Shown here piece by piece: positions 1 through 7,959 of a stretch of 64,000 bases of DNA. The position numbers and the translations under genes are program-made. The notes under the pieces were generated by a model that saw only the letters and a program-made list of their open reading frames with translations, did not search any database and was not told the origin of the DNA. Every line of letters begins with the position of its first letter. Positions within the stretch are counted from its first letter, which is position 1. Source of the stretch: Aeromonas lacus (GTDB taxonomy: Bacteria > Pseudomonadota > Gammaproteobacteria > Enterobacterales > Aeromonadaceae). The stretch lies in NCBI RefSeq assembly GCF_000764665.1, contig NZ_JRGM01000130.1, forward strand, positions 1-64,000, given 5' to 3'.

Positions 1-12
1 TTTCCCGCTCCA
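1..12 (+). tRNA. 3' end of tRNA-Gly (partial, cut by window edge)
   Basis: The first 12 bases are the 3' acceptor strand and CCA end expected of a bacterial tRNA-Gly with a GCGGGAA acceptor stem. The rest of the gene lies before the window. The identification rests on the near-identical bases at 123-134, which close a longer tRNA-Gly-like stretch. The anticodon cannot be seen in this copy. Confidence 0.6.
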
Positions 13-65
13 ATCTCTCCTTGAAGTTCATCAATCCAATATCTCAGCACACTCATTACCACATC

Positions 66-134
<69 letters not shown>

Positions 135-496
135 ATCTCTCTTCGAAGTCCTCATAATCCCTTTGAATTGCCCATCACATCGCGCTGCGATGACTTGTCG
201 TATCCGGCGCTTGCCTGCTTTCTATCTTCCCTGCACATCTCAAGTCATAAGTCCAAGTGGCATCTCCCGCTAACAATCCATCCCGGAGATCGGGCACACC
301 CCTTTGCGGTTGGCTAACAGACTTGGCAGGGCCTGAATGACAGGCATTGGCTCGGCATAAGTTAAAACCGGGGCATTTAACCAAAATCCATAAATTTGAT
401 TTATAGCGGCTGGTTGCGGCCATAAACGGCCCGCAGGCGGGGTCGGCAAGCCCGGCAGGGGATCTGCCGATCGGGAAGGGTAAATCGCGGGCAAAA
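135..496. other. Intergenic stretch with no recognised gene
   Basis: About 360 bases separate the tRNA remnant from the cold-shock gene's terminator. Short open frames occur on both strands, but none has a ribosome-binding site or a recognisable protein. An AT-rich patch lies near 385-405 and a GC-rich patch near 428-475. I see no RNA gene or repeat that I can support. Confidence 0.5.
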
Positions 497-525
497 AAAT
501 AGGAGGGCCGATGGCACCTCCTACA
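497..525 (-). terminator. Rho-independent terminator of the cold-shock gene
   Basis: On the minus strand an AGGAGG/CCTCCT stem with a ten-base loop is followed by a run of seven T, about 20 bases past the stop codon of the cold-shock gene. Confidence 0.75.
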
Positions 526-542
526 TGTTCACTGGCGTGGCC

Positions 543-752
543 TTAGATAACGGTGACGTTCTCGGCCTGCGGGCCTTTCTTGCCCTGGGTCACAGTGAAC
601 TGGACTTTCTGACCTTCAGCCAGGGTTTTGAAACCTGCGCTCTGGATGGAGGAGAAGTGAACGAATACGTCCGGACCCTGGGATTGCTCGATGAAGCCAA
701 AACCCTTGGTTTCGTTGAACCATTTTACCTGGCCGGTGCGAATGTCAGACAT
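543..752 (-). CDS. Cold-shock protein, CspA family
   Basis: This encodes a 69-residue single OB-fold protein that binds single-stranded RNA and DNA; family members act as RNA chaperones. Both nucleic-acid-binding motifs are intact: KGFGFIEQ (RNP1) and VFVHFSSI (RNP2). I chose the ATG giving [12 protein letters not shown] because it matches the family length; an in-frame TTG two codons upstream is less likely. The gene stands alone, with its own terminator, and is preceded by a leader of about 130 bases, a hallmark of csp mRNAs. Which Csp paralogue it is (CspA-, CspC-, CspD- or CspE-like), and whether it is cold-induced, cannot be decided from sequence. Confidence 0.95.
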   Translation of the reverse strand: MSDIRTGQVKWFNETKGFGFIEQSQGPDVFVHFSSIQSAGFKTLAEGQKVQFTVTQGKKGPQAENVTVI

Positions 753-890
753 GTGCAAAATCCTATCAATAACAAAATGAAACTAAGCCCTGTGGGGCTG
801 CATTTGCCTTGCAGCAGGGGTTGGCTCATGACTGACCACGTCTCTTTGTCCCAGTAGCACGCAGAACAATCCCTGTCTAAAGCACAATCG

Positions 891-918
891 ATTGTACGTT
901 AGCGCCGATCCTTGTCAA
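891..918 (-). promoter_or_regulatory. Sigma-70 promoter of the cold-shock gene
   Basis: On the minus strand a perfect TTGACA (-35, 918-913) and TACAAT (-10, 896-891) are 16 bases apart. Transcription would start near 884, giving a 5' untranslated leader of about 130 bases, typical of cold-shock genes. Confidence 0.8.
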
Positions 919-991
919 TTTGACCCCTGTCGTTTTTTGAACAAGCTAAAAATATTGTGAAGTCAGTAGCTTATTTGAAGAAATTTGACCG

Positions 992-1024
992 AAAAAAACG
1001 GGAGGCCGCAGCCTCCCGTTTTGT
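992..1024. terminator. Terminator of the OapA-like gene
   Basis: A CGGGAGGC/GCCTCCCG stem has T-rich tails on both sides. On the minus strand it follows the OapA-like stop codon directly and ends in seven T. Confidence 0.85.
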
Positions 1025-1025
1025 T

Positions 1026-1694
1026 TTACTCCTTGAGGACGAACCCTTCGCCCTGCCGGTCATAGCGATAGATGGCCTGACCGTAGGAGCGGATTTCAAC
1101 CCGCTGAATGCGGCGGCTGTCATCCACCAGAATGAAGACAGAGCGGCCCGATTGCAGGCGGGTCAGCGGCCGATCCGGCCCCTCGATGGCGATCAGGCGA
1201 CTGAGCTCGGCCCCCGGCAGCTCGAACTTGCGGAAGATGGAGAAGAGGGTCTCGCCAGCCTGCACATCGTGTTGCAGCCAGGTGCCATTGACCTTCTCTT
1301 CGACCGGTTTGGCGGCGGCAGGCGCACTGCCCGCGGTGCCATTGCCAACGGTCAGGGCCTGTGCCGGTACCGCCAGCGGCACTTCCAGCGAGCCGGACGG
1401 AGGCGCTTTGGGCACACTCGGGGCGGGCTCCCAGGCCAGCACCAGCAGCCAGAGCGGGATCAGGATCAGCAGACCTATGGTGTTCTTGCGTGGCAGCGGG
1501 CTGCTCAGCTTGAATTTGCCGGTGCTGGCACTCTGGCTGCGCGGGGCGGGCTGCTGCTCTTTTTTGCCAAATCGTTGGCGCAAGGACTCTGTTGCTGCAT
1601 TGATACGATGGAGCAGGGATACTTGTGATTCGTCTTTGCGACGCTGCTGGGCTCGTCTGTTATGGCCACGTGGGCGACGGTCCGGGGTGGGCAC
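1026..1694 (-). CDS. OapA/YtfB-like envelope protein with LysM-like domain
   Basis: This is a 222-residue bitopic inner-membrane protein. A basic, Arg- and Gln-rich cytoplasmic segment covers residues 1-70. One hydrophobic helix sits near 72-90 (TIGLLILIPLWLLVLAW). A Pro/Ala-rich linker follows, then a C-terminal LysM-like OapA domain containing VQAGETLFSIFRKFELP. Relatives are Haemophilus OapA (opacity-associated protein) and E. coli YtfB, a glycan-binding protein linked to cell division. The start is a GTG preceded by GAGAGG at 8 bases; an ATG five bases upstream is out of frame. It is the first gene of its own transcription unit. I infer peptidoglycan binding from the LysM fold; the exact role is unknown. 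Confidence 0.8.
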   Translation of the reverse strand: MPTPDRRPRGHNRRAQQRRKDESQVSLLHRINAATESLRQRFGKKEQQPAPRSQSASTGKFKLSSPLPRKNTIGLLILIPLWLLVLAWEPAPSVPKAPPSGSLEVPLAVPAQALTVGNGTAGSAPAAAKPVEEKVNGTWLQHDVQAGETLFSIFRKFELPGAELSRLIAIEGPDRPLTRLQSGRSVFILVDDSRRIQRVEIRSYGQAIYRYDRQGEGFVLKE

Positions 1695-1754
1695 GGCATT
1701 TACCTCTCACTGCATTGCCTGCCATCAGGCAAATTTCGCCGCCTATGGTAAACG

Positions 1755-1780
1755 GACTCGCCCCCGAGGGGGAGAGTCCT
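1755..1780. other. Strong GC-rich hairpin downstream of the chemoreceptor
   Basis: The arms GGACTC and GAGTCC enclose an inner CCCC/GGGG stem, between the chemoreceptor stop codon and the start of the OapA-like gene. There is no T-run on either side, so it is a doubtful terminator; it may stabilise the mRNA 3' end. Confidence 0.4.
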
Positions 1781-1794
1781 GAGGCGGAAAATTA

Positions 1795-3897
1795 TCAGCT
1801 GAGACGAAATTGTCCCAATAATTGCTGCAATTTGTCGGCTGCCTGGCGCAGTGCTTGGCTGGCTTTGGCCGTTTCGGTCGCATCCTGAGCGATGTCGTTG
1901 GCCAGTGCGTTGGTTTTTGACAGGTTGCCGGAGACCGTCTCGGAGACCGAGCTCTGCTCTTCGGCGGCGGAGGCGATCTGGTAGGTCATGTCGTTGATGG
2001 TGGAGATGGCCTTGTAGATGCTGCCAAGCGCCTCCTCCGCCAGATCCGCTTCGCCCACCGCCTGATGGGTCAGCTGCTGGCTCTGGTTGATGGCGTTGAC
2101 TGCGTTGGTCGAGCTGTGGCGGATCTTCTCGATCAACTCCTGGGTGTTTTGTACTGCCTGCTGGGTGTTGCCCGCCAGTTTGCGCACCTCGTCGGCGACC
2201 ACCGCGAAACCGCGTCCCTGCTCGCCGGCCCGTGCTGCCTCGATGGCGGCGTTGAGTGCCAGCAGATTGGTCTGATCGGCAATGCCCTGAATGACGGTGA
2301 GGATGCTGGTGATCTGCTCGCTGTCGTGGGCCAGCCCTTCGACCACTTCGGCCCCTTTACCGGCTTCTGCCGCGACCTTGTGCATCGACTGGATCACCTG
2401 TTGGAAGCGCTCCTTGCCCTGATCGGCGGCGCTTTGCGCCTGTTTGGCCGAGTCTGCGGTGTTGTTGGCGTGGGTGGCGACCTCCTGACTGACGTAGGAC
2501 ATCTCCTGCACCGCGGTCAGCATCTGCTCCATCTCCGCCTGATGATGCTGCAGGTTGGTGTCGGTCTGGCCGGCGATGCGGTCGGTATCGCCGGCATGGC
2601 GGTTCACTTCGCTGGCTGTTTTCAGTACATCCCCGAGCAGCCCCTGCAGTTTGTCGATAAAGCGGTTGATCCCCTTGGCCAGATCCCCCAGCTCGTCCAC
2701 CGAGCGGGTGTTGAGGCGCTTGGTGAGATCCCCCTCGCCATCGGCAATGTCATCCACCAGACTCACCATCTGGCGGATGGGGCCTGTGATGCTGCGGGCG
2801 ATCATCAGCATGGTGACCAGCGCCAGCACCAGCACGATAAAGGCGCCCACCAGCTGCTGGGTCACGGCGGTGCGGTTCATCTCGCCCAGCTGGTTCTCCA
2901 GCTGATCGGCTCCCGCCAGCACCACCTGATAAGGCAGGGTGACGATGATGGCCCAGTTGCGGCTCATGCCCGGCACCATGATGGGCACCGAGATGCGAAA
3001 CGAGTTGTTCAGCTCCTGACGCTGCAGTTCCGGCTTCAGATACTGCTGCCACTGGCTGCCCAGCACCTTCTCGGCACTGCTGCCAAGCAGGCTGGCATCG
3101 CCGCTGGTACCGGTGATGACGCCGGCGGCGCTGACGATCAGGGTTTCCCCCTTGCCGTCATAGATGTTGCTGTTGAGGGACTGGGCCTGACGGCTGATGG
3201 AGTCCACCGCCAGATCGAGCGCGGCGATCCCCCTGAACTGGCCATCCACCATGATGGGGGTGGTGATGGTGCTCACCAGTACCTGCTGGCCGTTGATATC
3301 CACCTTGAAGGGATCGATGAGGCAGGAGCGCCCCTCCCGCTTCGGGCAGGCGTAGTAGTCGTTGGCCGGGTTGCCGAAGCTGTCGGTCTCGCTCTTCTCG
3401 ATGGAGAGCAGCAGGTCGGTACCGACCTTGTCCTTGTCGCGATAGAAGTAGGGTACAAAGCGCCCCTTGCTGTCGCTACCGAGGGCGGTCTGGCCGGCAA
3501 AGCTGGCATCCTGACTGTCGAAGCCGTTGGGCTCGAAACCGGCGAAGGCGCCGTAGAGCTGGGGCTCAAGGGCGAGCTGGGCCTTGAGCAGGTCGGTGGC
3601 CTGCTGACGATCGAGCGGCAGCTTGCCCTGCTGTTGCTGGGCGAAGACGCTGGCCATCTGCTGGGTGTAGGAGAGCCCTTTTTGCAACAGCTGGGTGATG
3701 GTGGCTGCTTCGGCGCGGGCGTTGGCGCTGACCTTCTGCCATGCCTCCTGCTGCAGGGCGGCGCGGCTGGAGCTGATGGTCAGCTTCTGGGTCTGTTGAC
3801 CGGAGTACTGATTGAGCAGGATCAGAATGACCAGGGCTGTCGTCATGGCGATCCCGGCCATGACCAGTATTCGGGTCTGGATTGAACGAAACTGCAT
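1795..3897 (-). CDS. Methyl-accepting chemotaxis protein with Cache sensor
   Basis: This encodes a 700-residue transmembrane chemoreceptor. An N-terminal membrane helix (about 10-28) leads to a large periplasmic double-Cache-type sensor (about 35-330). A second helix (about 345-370), a HAMP linker and the signalling coiled coil follow. The CheA/CheW-binding hairpin tip is recognisable from [20 protein letters not shown]. No C-terminal CheR/CheB-tethering pentapeptide is seen; the protein ends QFRLS. I chose the ATG at MQFRSIQTR because AAGGAAGAG precedes it; a longer in-frame extension has no support. The sensor holds the unusual short loop [11 protein letters not shown] with two cysteines. 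The ligand is unknown; Cache domains often bind amino acids or other small metabolites. Confidence 0.95.
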   Translation of the reverse strand: MQFRSIQTRILVMAGIAMTTALVILILLNQYSGQQTQKLTISSSRAALQQEAWQKVSANARAEAATITQLLQKGLSYTQQMASVFAQQQQGKLPLDRQQATDLLKAQLALEPQLYGAFAGFEPNGFDSQDASFAGQTALGSDSKGRFVPYFYRDKDKVGTDLLLSIEKSETDSFGNPANDYYACPKREGRSCLIDPFKVDINGQQVLVSTITTPIMVDGQFRGIAALDLAVDSISRQAQSLNSNIYDGKGETLIVSAAGVITGTSGDASLLGSSAEKVLGSQWQQYLKPELQRQELNNSFRISVPIMVPGMSRNWAIIVTLPYQVVLAGADQLENQLGEMNRTAVTQQLVGAFIVLVLALVTMLMIARSITGPIRQMVSLVDDIADGEGDLTKRLNTRSVDELGDLAKGINRFIDKLQGLLGDVLKTASEVNRHAGDTDRIAGQTDTNLQHHQAEMEQMLTAVQEMSYVSQEVATHANNTADSAKQAQSAADQGKERFQQVIQSMHKVAAEAGKGAEVVEGLAHDSEQITSILTVIQGIADQTNLLALNAAIEAARAGEQGRGFAVVADEVRKLAGNTQQAVQNTQELIEKIRHSSTNAVNAINQSQQLTHQAVGEADLAEEALGSIYKAISTINDMTYQIASAAEEQSSVSETVSGNLSKTNALANDIAQDATETAKASQALRQAADKLQQLLGQFRLS

Positions 3898-4111
3898 CGT
3901 CTCTTCCTTGTTCTTGTTGCGTAGGGCGTTGAGAGTTGTCTGGATATCGGCAGGAGGAGGCAGCTCTCCAGCGCTATGCATAGCAAATCGGAAATGGGGA
4001 TTCTGTTCTGCGATCCCCTTCAAAGATCAGGGGGGTAGGGGGGCGTTGCGCAAATTTAACCCGCTACTTTGCCCTTTGCGGCTTCATGGTTTTCCCATCC
4101 GTGATTGTCGG

Positions 4112-4120
4112 TGCTAAAAT
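4112..4120 (+). promoter_or_regulatory. Extended -10 promoter of gltX
   Basis: TGCTAAAAT provides an extended -10 element 52 bases before the gltX start codon. The -35 region (TTCCCA, 4092-4097) is weak, as is usual for extended -10 promoters. The predicted start of transcription is near 4127. Confidence 0.5.
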
Positions 4121-4172
4121 GCGACGGTTTTTTTAACGAATTGGCCCAAGGCCCTCTACACAAGGCTTAAAG

Positions 4173-5588
4173 ATGAAAGTCAAAACCCGTTTTGCTCCCA
4201 GCCCGACCGGCTTTTTGCATGTCGGCGGTGCCCGTACCGCACTCTATTCCTGGTTGTTTGCAAAGAACCAGGGCGGTGAGTTTGTGCTGCGTATCGAGGA
4301 TACCGATCTGGAACGTTCCACTCAGGAGGCCATCGACGCCATCATTGAGGGCATGGAATGGCTGGAGCTGAACTGGGATGAGGGCCCCTACTACCAGACC
4401 AAGCGCTTCGATCGCTACAACGCGCTGATCGACGAGATGCTGGCTGACGGCCGCGCCTACAAGTGCTACTGCTCCAAAGAGCGTCTGGAAGCGCTGCGTG
4501 AAGGCCAGATGGCCAACGGCGAGAAGCCCCGCTATGACGGCAAGTGCCGCGACCACGCCCACGATCACCCGGCCGATGCGCCGCACGTTATCCGTTTCCG
4601 CAACCCGACCGAAGGTTCCGTGGTGTTCGATGACCACGTTCGTGGCCGCATCGAGTTCGCCAACACCGAGCTGGACGATCTGATCATTCGCCGTACCGAC
4701 GGCGCGCCGACCTACAACTTCTGCGTAGTGGTCGATGACTGGGATATGGAGATCACCCACGTGGTGCGTGGCGAAGACCACATCAACAACACCCCGCGCC
4801 AGATCAACATCTACAAGGCGCTGAACGCGCCGGTGCCGGAGTTTGCCCACGTCTCCATGATCCTGGGTGACGACGGTGCCAAGCTCTCCAAGCGTCACGG
4901 TGCAGTTTCCGTGATGCAGTACCGCGACGACGGCTACCTGCCGGAAGCGCTGCTGAACTATCTGGTGCGTCTGGGCTGGTCCCACGGCGATCAGGAGATC
5001 TTCACCCTGGAAGAGATGATCAAGCTGTTCAGCCTGGATGCCATCTCCAAGTCTGCTTCTGCCTTCAACACCGACAAGCTGCTGTGGCTGAACAACCACT
5101 ACATGCGCAGCCTGGATCCGGCTTATGTGGCCAAGCATCTGGCATGGCACATGGAAAACCAGAAGATCGACACCAGCAATGGCCCGGCGCTGGCCGACGT
5201 GGTCACCCTGCTGGCCGAGCGCTGCAACACTCTGGTAGAGATGGCCGCCCAGAGCCGCTACCTGTTCGAAGAGTACGAAGCGATCGACGAAGCGGCTGCC
5301 AAGAAGCACCTGCGTGGCGTGGCTGCCGAGCCGCTGGCTCTGGCCAAGACCAAGCTGGCTGCACTGGATAGCTGGACCACCGAAGCACTGCACGAGCTGA
5401 TTGAAGCCACCGCTGCCGAGCTGGGTCAGGGCATGGGCAAGGTTGGTATGCCGCTGCGTGTGGCTGTCACCGGCCTGGGTCAGTCCCCCGGCATCGATGC
5501 CGTGATGGCGCTGGTCGGCAAAGAGCGGGTGCTTGCCCGTATCGACCGCGCGCTGGCGTATATCGAAGCACGCATGGCTGCTGAGTAA
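4173..5588 (+). CDS. gltX: Glutamyl-tRNA synthetase
   Basis: This cytoplasmic class I aminoacyl-tRNA synthetase charges tRNA-Glu, feeding protein and tetrapyrrole synthesis. Its 471 residues match the E. coli enzyme in length. The HIGH-type signature appears as [12 protein letters not shown] at the N-terminus and the KMSKS-type loop as KLSKRHG near residue 237. A Cys-rich zinc site like that of the E. coli enzyme is visible ([13 protein letters not shown]). The C-terminal anticodon-binding domain is complete, ending at [11 protein letters not shown] second, out-of-frame copy of its last 43 codons follows 14 bases after the stop codon and is listed separately. Confidence 0.98.
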   Translation: MKVKTRFAPSPTGFLHVGGARTALYSWLFAKNQGGEFVLRIEDTDLERSTQEAIDAIIEGMEWLELNWDEGPYYQTKRFDRYNALIDEMLADGRAYKCYCSKERLEALREGQMANGEKPRYDGKCRDHAHDHPADAPHVIRFRNPTEGSVVFDDHVRGRIEFANTELDDLIIRRTDGAPTYNFCVVVDDWDMEITHVVRGEDHINNTPRQINIYKALNAPVPEFAHVSMILGDDGAKLSKRHGAVSVMQYRDDGYLPEALLNYLVRLGWSHGDQEIFTLEEMIKLFSLDAISKSASAFNTDKLLWLNNHYMRSLDPAYVAKHLAWHMENQKIDTSNGPALADVVTLLAERCNTLVEMAAQSRYLFEEYEAIDEAAAKKHLRGVAAEPLALAKTKLAALDSWTTEALHELIEATAAELGQGMGKVGMPLRVAVTGLGQSPGIDAVMALVGKERVLARIDRALAYIEARMAAE

Positions 5589-5602
5589 GCCTGACGTTGC
5601 CG

Positions 5603-5732
5603 GTGGTCATCACCGCTCTGGGTAAATCCCCCCGGCATCGATGCCGTGATGGCGCTGGTCGGCAAAGAGCGGGTGCTTGCCCGTATCGACCGCGCGCTGG
5701 CGTATATCGAAGCGCGTATGGCTGCCGAGTAA
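5603..5732 (+). pseudogene. Duplicate of the gltX 3' end (130-bp fragment)
   Basis: Bases 5603-5732 repeat gltX 5460-5588, ending at the equivalent TAA. From 5635 on the copies differ at only a few positions (for example GAAGCACGC versus GAAGCGCGT). The first 25 bases are more diverged yet still codon-aligned: VVITALGKSP against [10 protein letters not shown]. The second copy has one extra C in its C-run (six against five), so it would be frameshifted. It has no start codon or ribosome-binding site. It is either a decayed tandem duplication, or the original gltX tail displaced when the current one arrived by recombination. Confidence 0.9.
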
Positions 5733-5790
5733 GTGCTGCCGATGTGGCAGGCGAGGGGATAACCCTGCTCTGCCACATGCTGAATAGCAA

Positions 5791-5821
5791 AAATCCGAAA
5801 CCAGTGGTTTCGGATTTTTTT
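5791..5821 (+). terminator. Terminator downstream of gltX
   Basis: A 12-bp stem AAATCCGAAACC/GGTTTCGGATTT with a three-base loop is followed by a T-run. It lies after the duplicated gltX tail, so it presumably served the original gene end. Confidence 0.9.
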
Positions 5822-5856
5822 ATGGCCAGCGCACAGGCTGATAGCAAATCGGGGAT

Positions 5857-5889
5857 AAAAAAATGCCAGTCAGCTGACTGGCATTTTTG
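5857..5889. terminator. Terminator of the purine permease
   Basis: The perfect palindrome ATGCCAGTCAG/CTGACTGGCAT has six T on its minus-strand 3' side and five T on the plus side. It lies about 20 bases past the permease stop codon and would work in both directions. Confidence 0.85.
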
Positions 5890-5905
5890 TTGGCGAAAGC
5901 CTGAC

Positions 5906-7249
5906 TCAGTGACCGTCGACCCAGAAGAACTTGAGGACGAACAGCAAGGCTACCACCAGCACGCAGGGGTTGATCTCGCGCCAGCGACCGGTGCCCGCCT
6001 TCATCACGCAGTAGGAGATAAAGCCCACTGCGATCCCCTCGGTGATGGAGAAGCTGAACGGCATCATCACCGCCGTCATAAAGGCCGGAACCGCTTCGGT
6101 CAGATCTTCCCACTTCACCCGGGTCAGCTCGGAGCACATCAGCACACCCACATAGATGAGAGCGCCAGCGGCGGCATAGGCCGGCACCATGGCGGCGACC
6201 GGAGAGAAGAAGATCGCCAGCAGGAACAGGATGCCGACCACGATGGCGGTCAGACCGGTACGGCCGCCAACGGCAACGCCGGAGCTGCTCTCGATAAAGG
6301 CGGTGACCGAGGAGGTGCCCATGAAAGCGCCGCCGACCGAGCTCACGCTATCCACCAGCAGTGCCTGCTTCATGCGCGGGAAGTGACCCTTGTCATCGGC
6401 CAGCTTGGCGCGGTTGGTGACGCCGATCAGGGTGCCGGAGGAGTCGAACAGGTTGACCAGCATAAAGGAGAAGATGATCCCGGCGAGGCTGATGTCGAGC
6501 GAGCCCATCAAATCCAGCTGGCCGAATACCGGCTCGATGCTGGGGGGCATGGAGACGAAACCCTTGAAGGTCACATCGCCAAACAGCCAGCCCAGCGCCG
6601 TAGTGACCACGATGGCGATCAGCACGGCGGAGTGGACGCCGCGGGCGGAGAAGATGCAGATCAGGAAGAAGCCGAGCAGACCCAGCAGGCAGGGCAGGGA
6701 GGTGAGGTTGCCCACGGTCACCATAGTCGCGGGACTGGCCACGACGATCCCGGCGTTGTGCAGGCCGAGCAGGGCGATCAGCAGGCCGATACCGGCGGTG
6801 ATGCCAACCCGCAGGGTGAGCGGGATGTTGCCGATCAGCCAGTAGCGCACCCGCAGCAGGGTGAGGATCAACAGACCCATGGCGCCCCAGAAGATGGTGC
6901 CCATGCCCACTTGCCAGGAGTAGCCCATGCCTGCGACCACCACGAAGGCGAAGAAGGCGTTGAGGCCCATGGCGGGGGCCAGCGCGATGGGCAGGTTGGC
7001 CAACAGGCCCATCAGGATGCTGCCGATACCAGCGATGAGGCAGGTGGTGACAAAGACTGCCTGGGTGTCCATGCCTGCCGCAGAGAGGATCTGCGGGTTG
7101 ACGAAGACGATATAGACCATGGTCAGGAAGGTAGTGATGCCGGCGATCAATTCGGTGCGGGCGTTGGTGCCATGGCCCTTCAGGGCAAACAGACGCTCAA
7201 GCAATCCTTGCCCGGCAGCCTGTGTGGGGGCCTGTTGTGGTTGATTCAT
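5906..7249 (-). CDS. NCS2-family purine permease
   Basis: This encodes a 447-residue inner-membrane proton symporter of the AzgA-like branch of NCS2, whose characterised members import adenine, guanine or hypoxanthine. About 12-14 hydrophobic segments are visible. Family-typical stretches include AGITTFLTMVYIVFVNPQIL near the N-terminus, ALAPAMGLNAFFAF, and NLFDSSGTLIGVTNRAKL. The start is the ATG of MNQPQQAP; an in-frame TTG four codons upstream is less likely. A PurR-like operator about 190 bp upstream supports a purine substrate. Adenine cannot be separated from guanine/hypoxanthine by eye. Confidence 0.92.
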   Translation of the reverse strand: MNQPQQAPTQAAGQGLLERLFALKGHGTNARTELIAGITTFLTMVYIVFVNPQILSAAGMDTQAVFVTTCLIAGIGSILMGLLANLPIALAPAMGLNAFFAFVVVAGMGYSWQVGMGTIFWGAMGLLILTLLRVRYWLIGNIPLTLRVGITAGIGLLIALLGLHNAGIVVASPATMVTVGNLTSLPCLLGLLGFFLICIFSARGVHSAVLIAIVVTTALGWLFGDVTFKGFVSMPPSIEPVFGQLDLMGSLDISLAGIIFSFMLVNLFDSSGTLIGVTNRAKLADDKGHFPRMKQALLVDSVSSVGGAFMGTSSVTAFIESSSGVAVGGRTGLTAIVVGILFLLAIFFSPVAAMVPAYAAAGALIYVGVLMCSELTRVKWEDLTEAVPAFMTAVMMPFSFSITEGIAVGFISYCVMKAGTGRWREINPCVLVVALLFVLKFFWVDGH

Positions 7250-7441
7250 GTTGGATTCCAATAGGTGACGTGAAATAAGCAGCAGGCGAGCGGGCTCCCA
7301 TCCATGCGGGAGTGATGGCCCTGTTTCTGATTGAGAATTAACCAGACTCGTCCTGATACCGTGACAGCGCGCACATTTTTACACAGGCGGCGCCGTTTAC
7401 AAACCCCGGATCTGCGAAGCGGATCAATGAATGGAGCAAAA

Positions 7442-7457
7442 GATCAAACGTTTGCTT
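7442..7457. promoter_or_regulatory. PurR-like operator
   Basis: The core CAAACGTTTGC matches the PurR box consensus (ACGCAAACGTTTNCNT) at 11 of the 14 specified positions. It lies upstream of the purine permease on the minus strand, before the terminator of the next gene, so the permease is the natural target. Repression with hypoxanthine/guanine as corepressor would be expected from the E. coli system. Confidence 0.65.
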
Positions 7458-7467
7458 TTTCGCCAAC

Positions 7468-7496
7468 AAAAAAGGTTCTCGTCGGAGAACCTTTTT
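7468..7496. terminator. Terminator of the 105-residue unknown gene
   Basis: A ten-base stem AAAGGTTCTC/GAGAACCTTT with loop GTCG has A/T tails on both sides. It follows the minus-strand gene ending at 7516 and separates it from the purine permease promoter. Confidence 0.85.
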
Positions 7497-7515
7497 GGCG
7501 CAGAGAGGACAGAGA

Positions 7516-7833
7516 TCAGAGAGTTTTGAAGTAGCGCTCCACCAGCTGGGCCAGCACCGAATCGAGCTGATCCTGCACTTCCCCCAGCTCGCGGCCGAAG
7601 CGGCGCAGAAAGAGGCTGGCCTGCTCCTCGCTCAGTTTGAGATCGTTGAGAAAGAACTCCTGCTCCGGCAGCTTCTTGTCGTAACGGGGGATCAGCACCC
7701 AGCTCACCAGCTCCGGCTCGACCGCTTCGAAGATCTTGGCGGCGGCAACGCAGAAGGTTTCGATGTGTTCCTTGCCATCCGGCCCGAGACAGCCAGGTTC
7801 AACCCGGATCTGGATGGTCAGTTTTTTGGTCAT
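7516..7833 (-). CDS. Conserved-looking protein of unknown function, 105 residues
   Basis: The start is MTKKLTIQIRVEPGCLGPDG, with GGAT about 11 bases upstream; a 15-codon upstream extension is unlikely. The protein is acidic and probably cytoplasmic, with no signal peptide or membrane segment. It holds two cysteines (EPGCLGPDG and ETFCVAAAK) and a leucine-rich helical C-terminus ending LAQLVERYFKTL. I do not recognise the family. It lies downstream of ettA on the same strand, separated by a terminator hairpin, and has its own strong terminator. Codon use resembles its neighbours. Confidence 0.75.
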   Translation of the reverse strand: MTKKLTIQIRVEPGCLGPDGKEHIETFCVAAAKIFEAVEPELVSWVLIPRYDKKLPEQEFFLNDLKLSEEQASLFLRRFGRELGEVQDQLDSVLAQLVERYFKTL

Positions 7834-7885
7834 TTCAGTACATCCATGCAATGTTATCCGTCTTGGATTGTAAGCCAAAAGGCAA

Positions 7886-7911
7886 CAGAAAGGGGAGCCG
7901 GAGCTCCCCTT
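7886..7911 (-). terminator. Terminator of ettA
   Basis: An AGGGGAGC/GCTCCCCT stem with a four-base loop is followed on the minus strand by TTCTGTT. It lies between ettA and the small gene downstream. Confidence 0.7.
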
Positions 7912-7959
7912 GTGACGCTGGTCGCAGCTGCGATGGTACGGCTTGTGCCGACCGACCGC

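Noticed and set aside
2065-3885. Plus-strand 606-codon frame opposite the chemoreceptor
   Set aside because: Antisense shadow of the chemoreceptor's codon bias; no recognisable protein.
5597-7264. Plus-strand frame opposite the purine permease
   Set aside because: Gly/His/Asp-rich shadow; it overlaps two terminators and a known gene.
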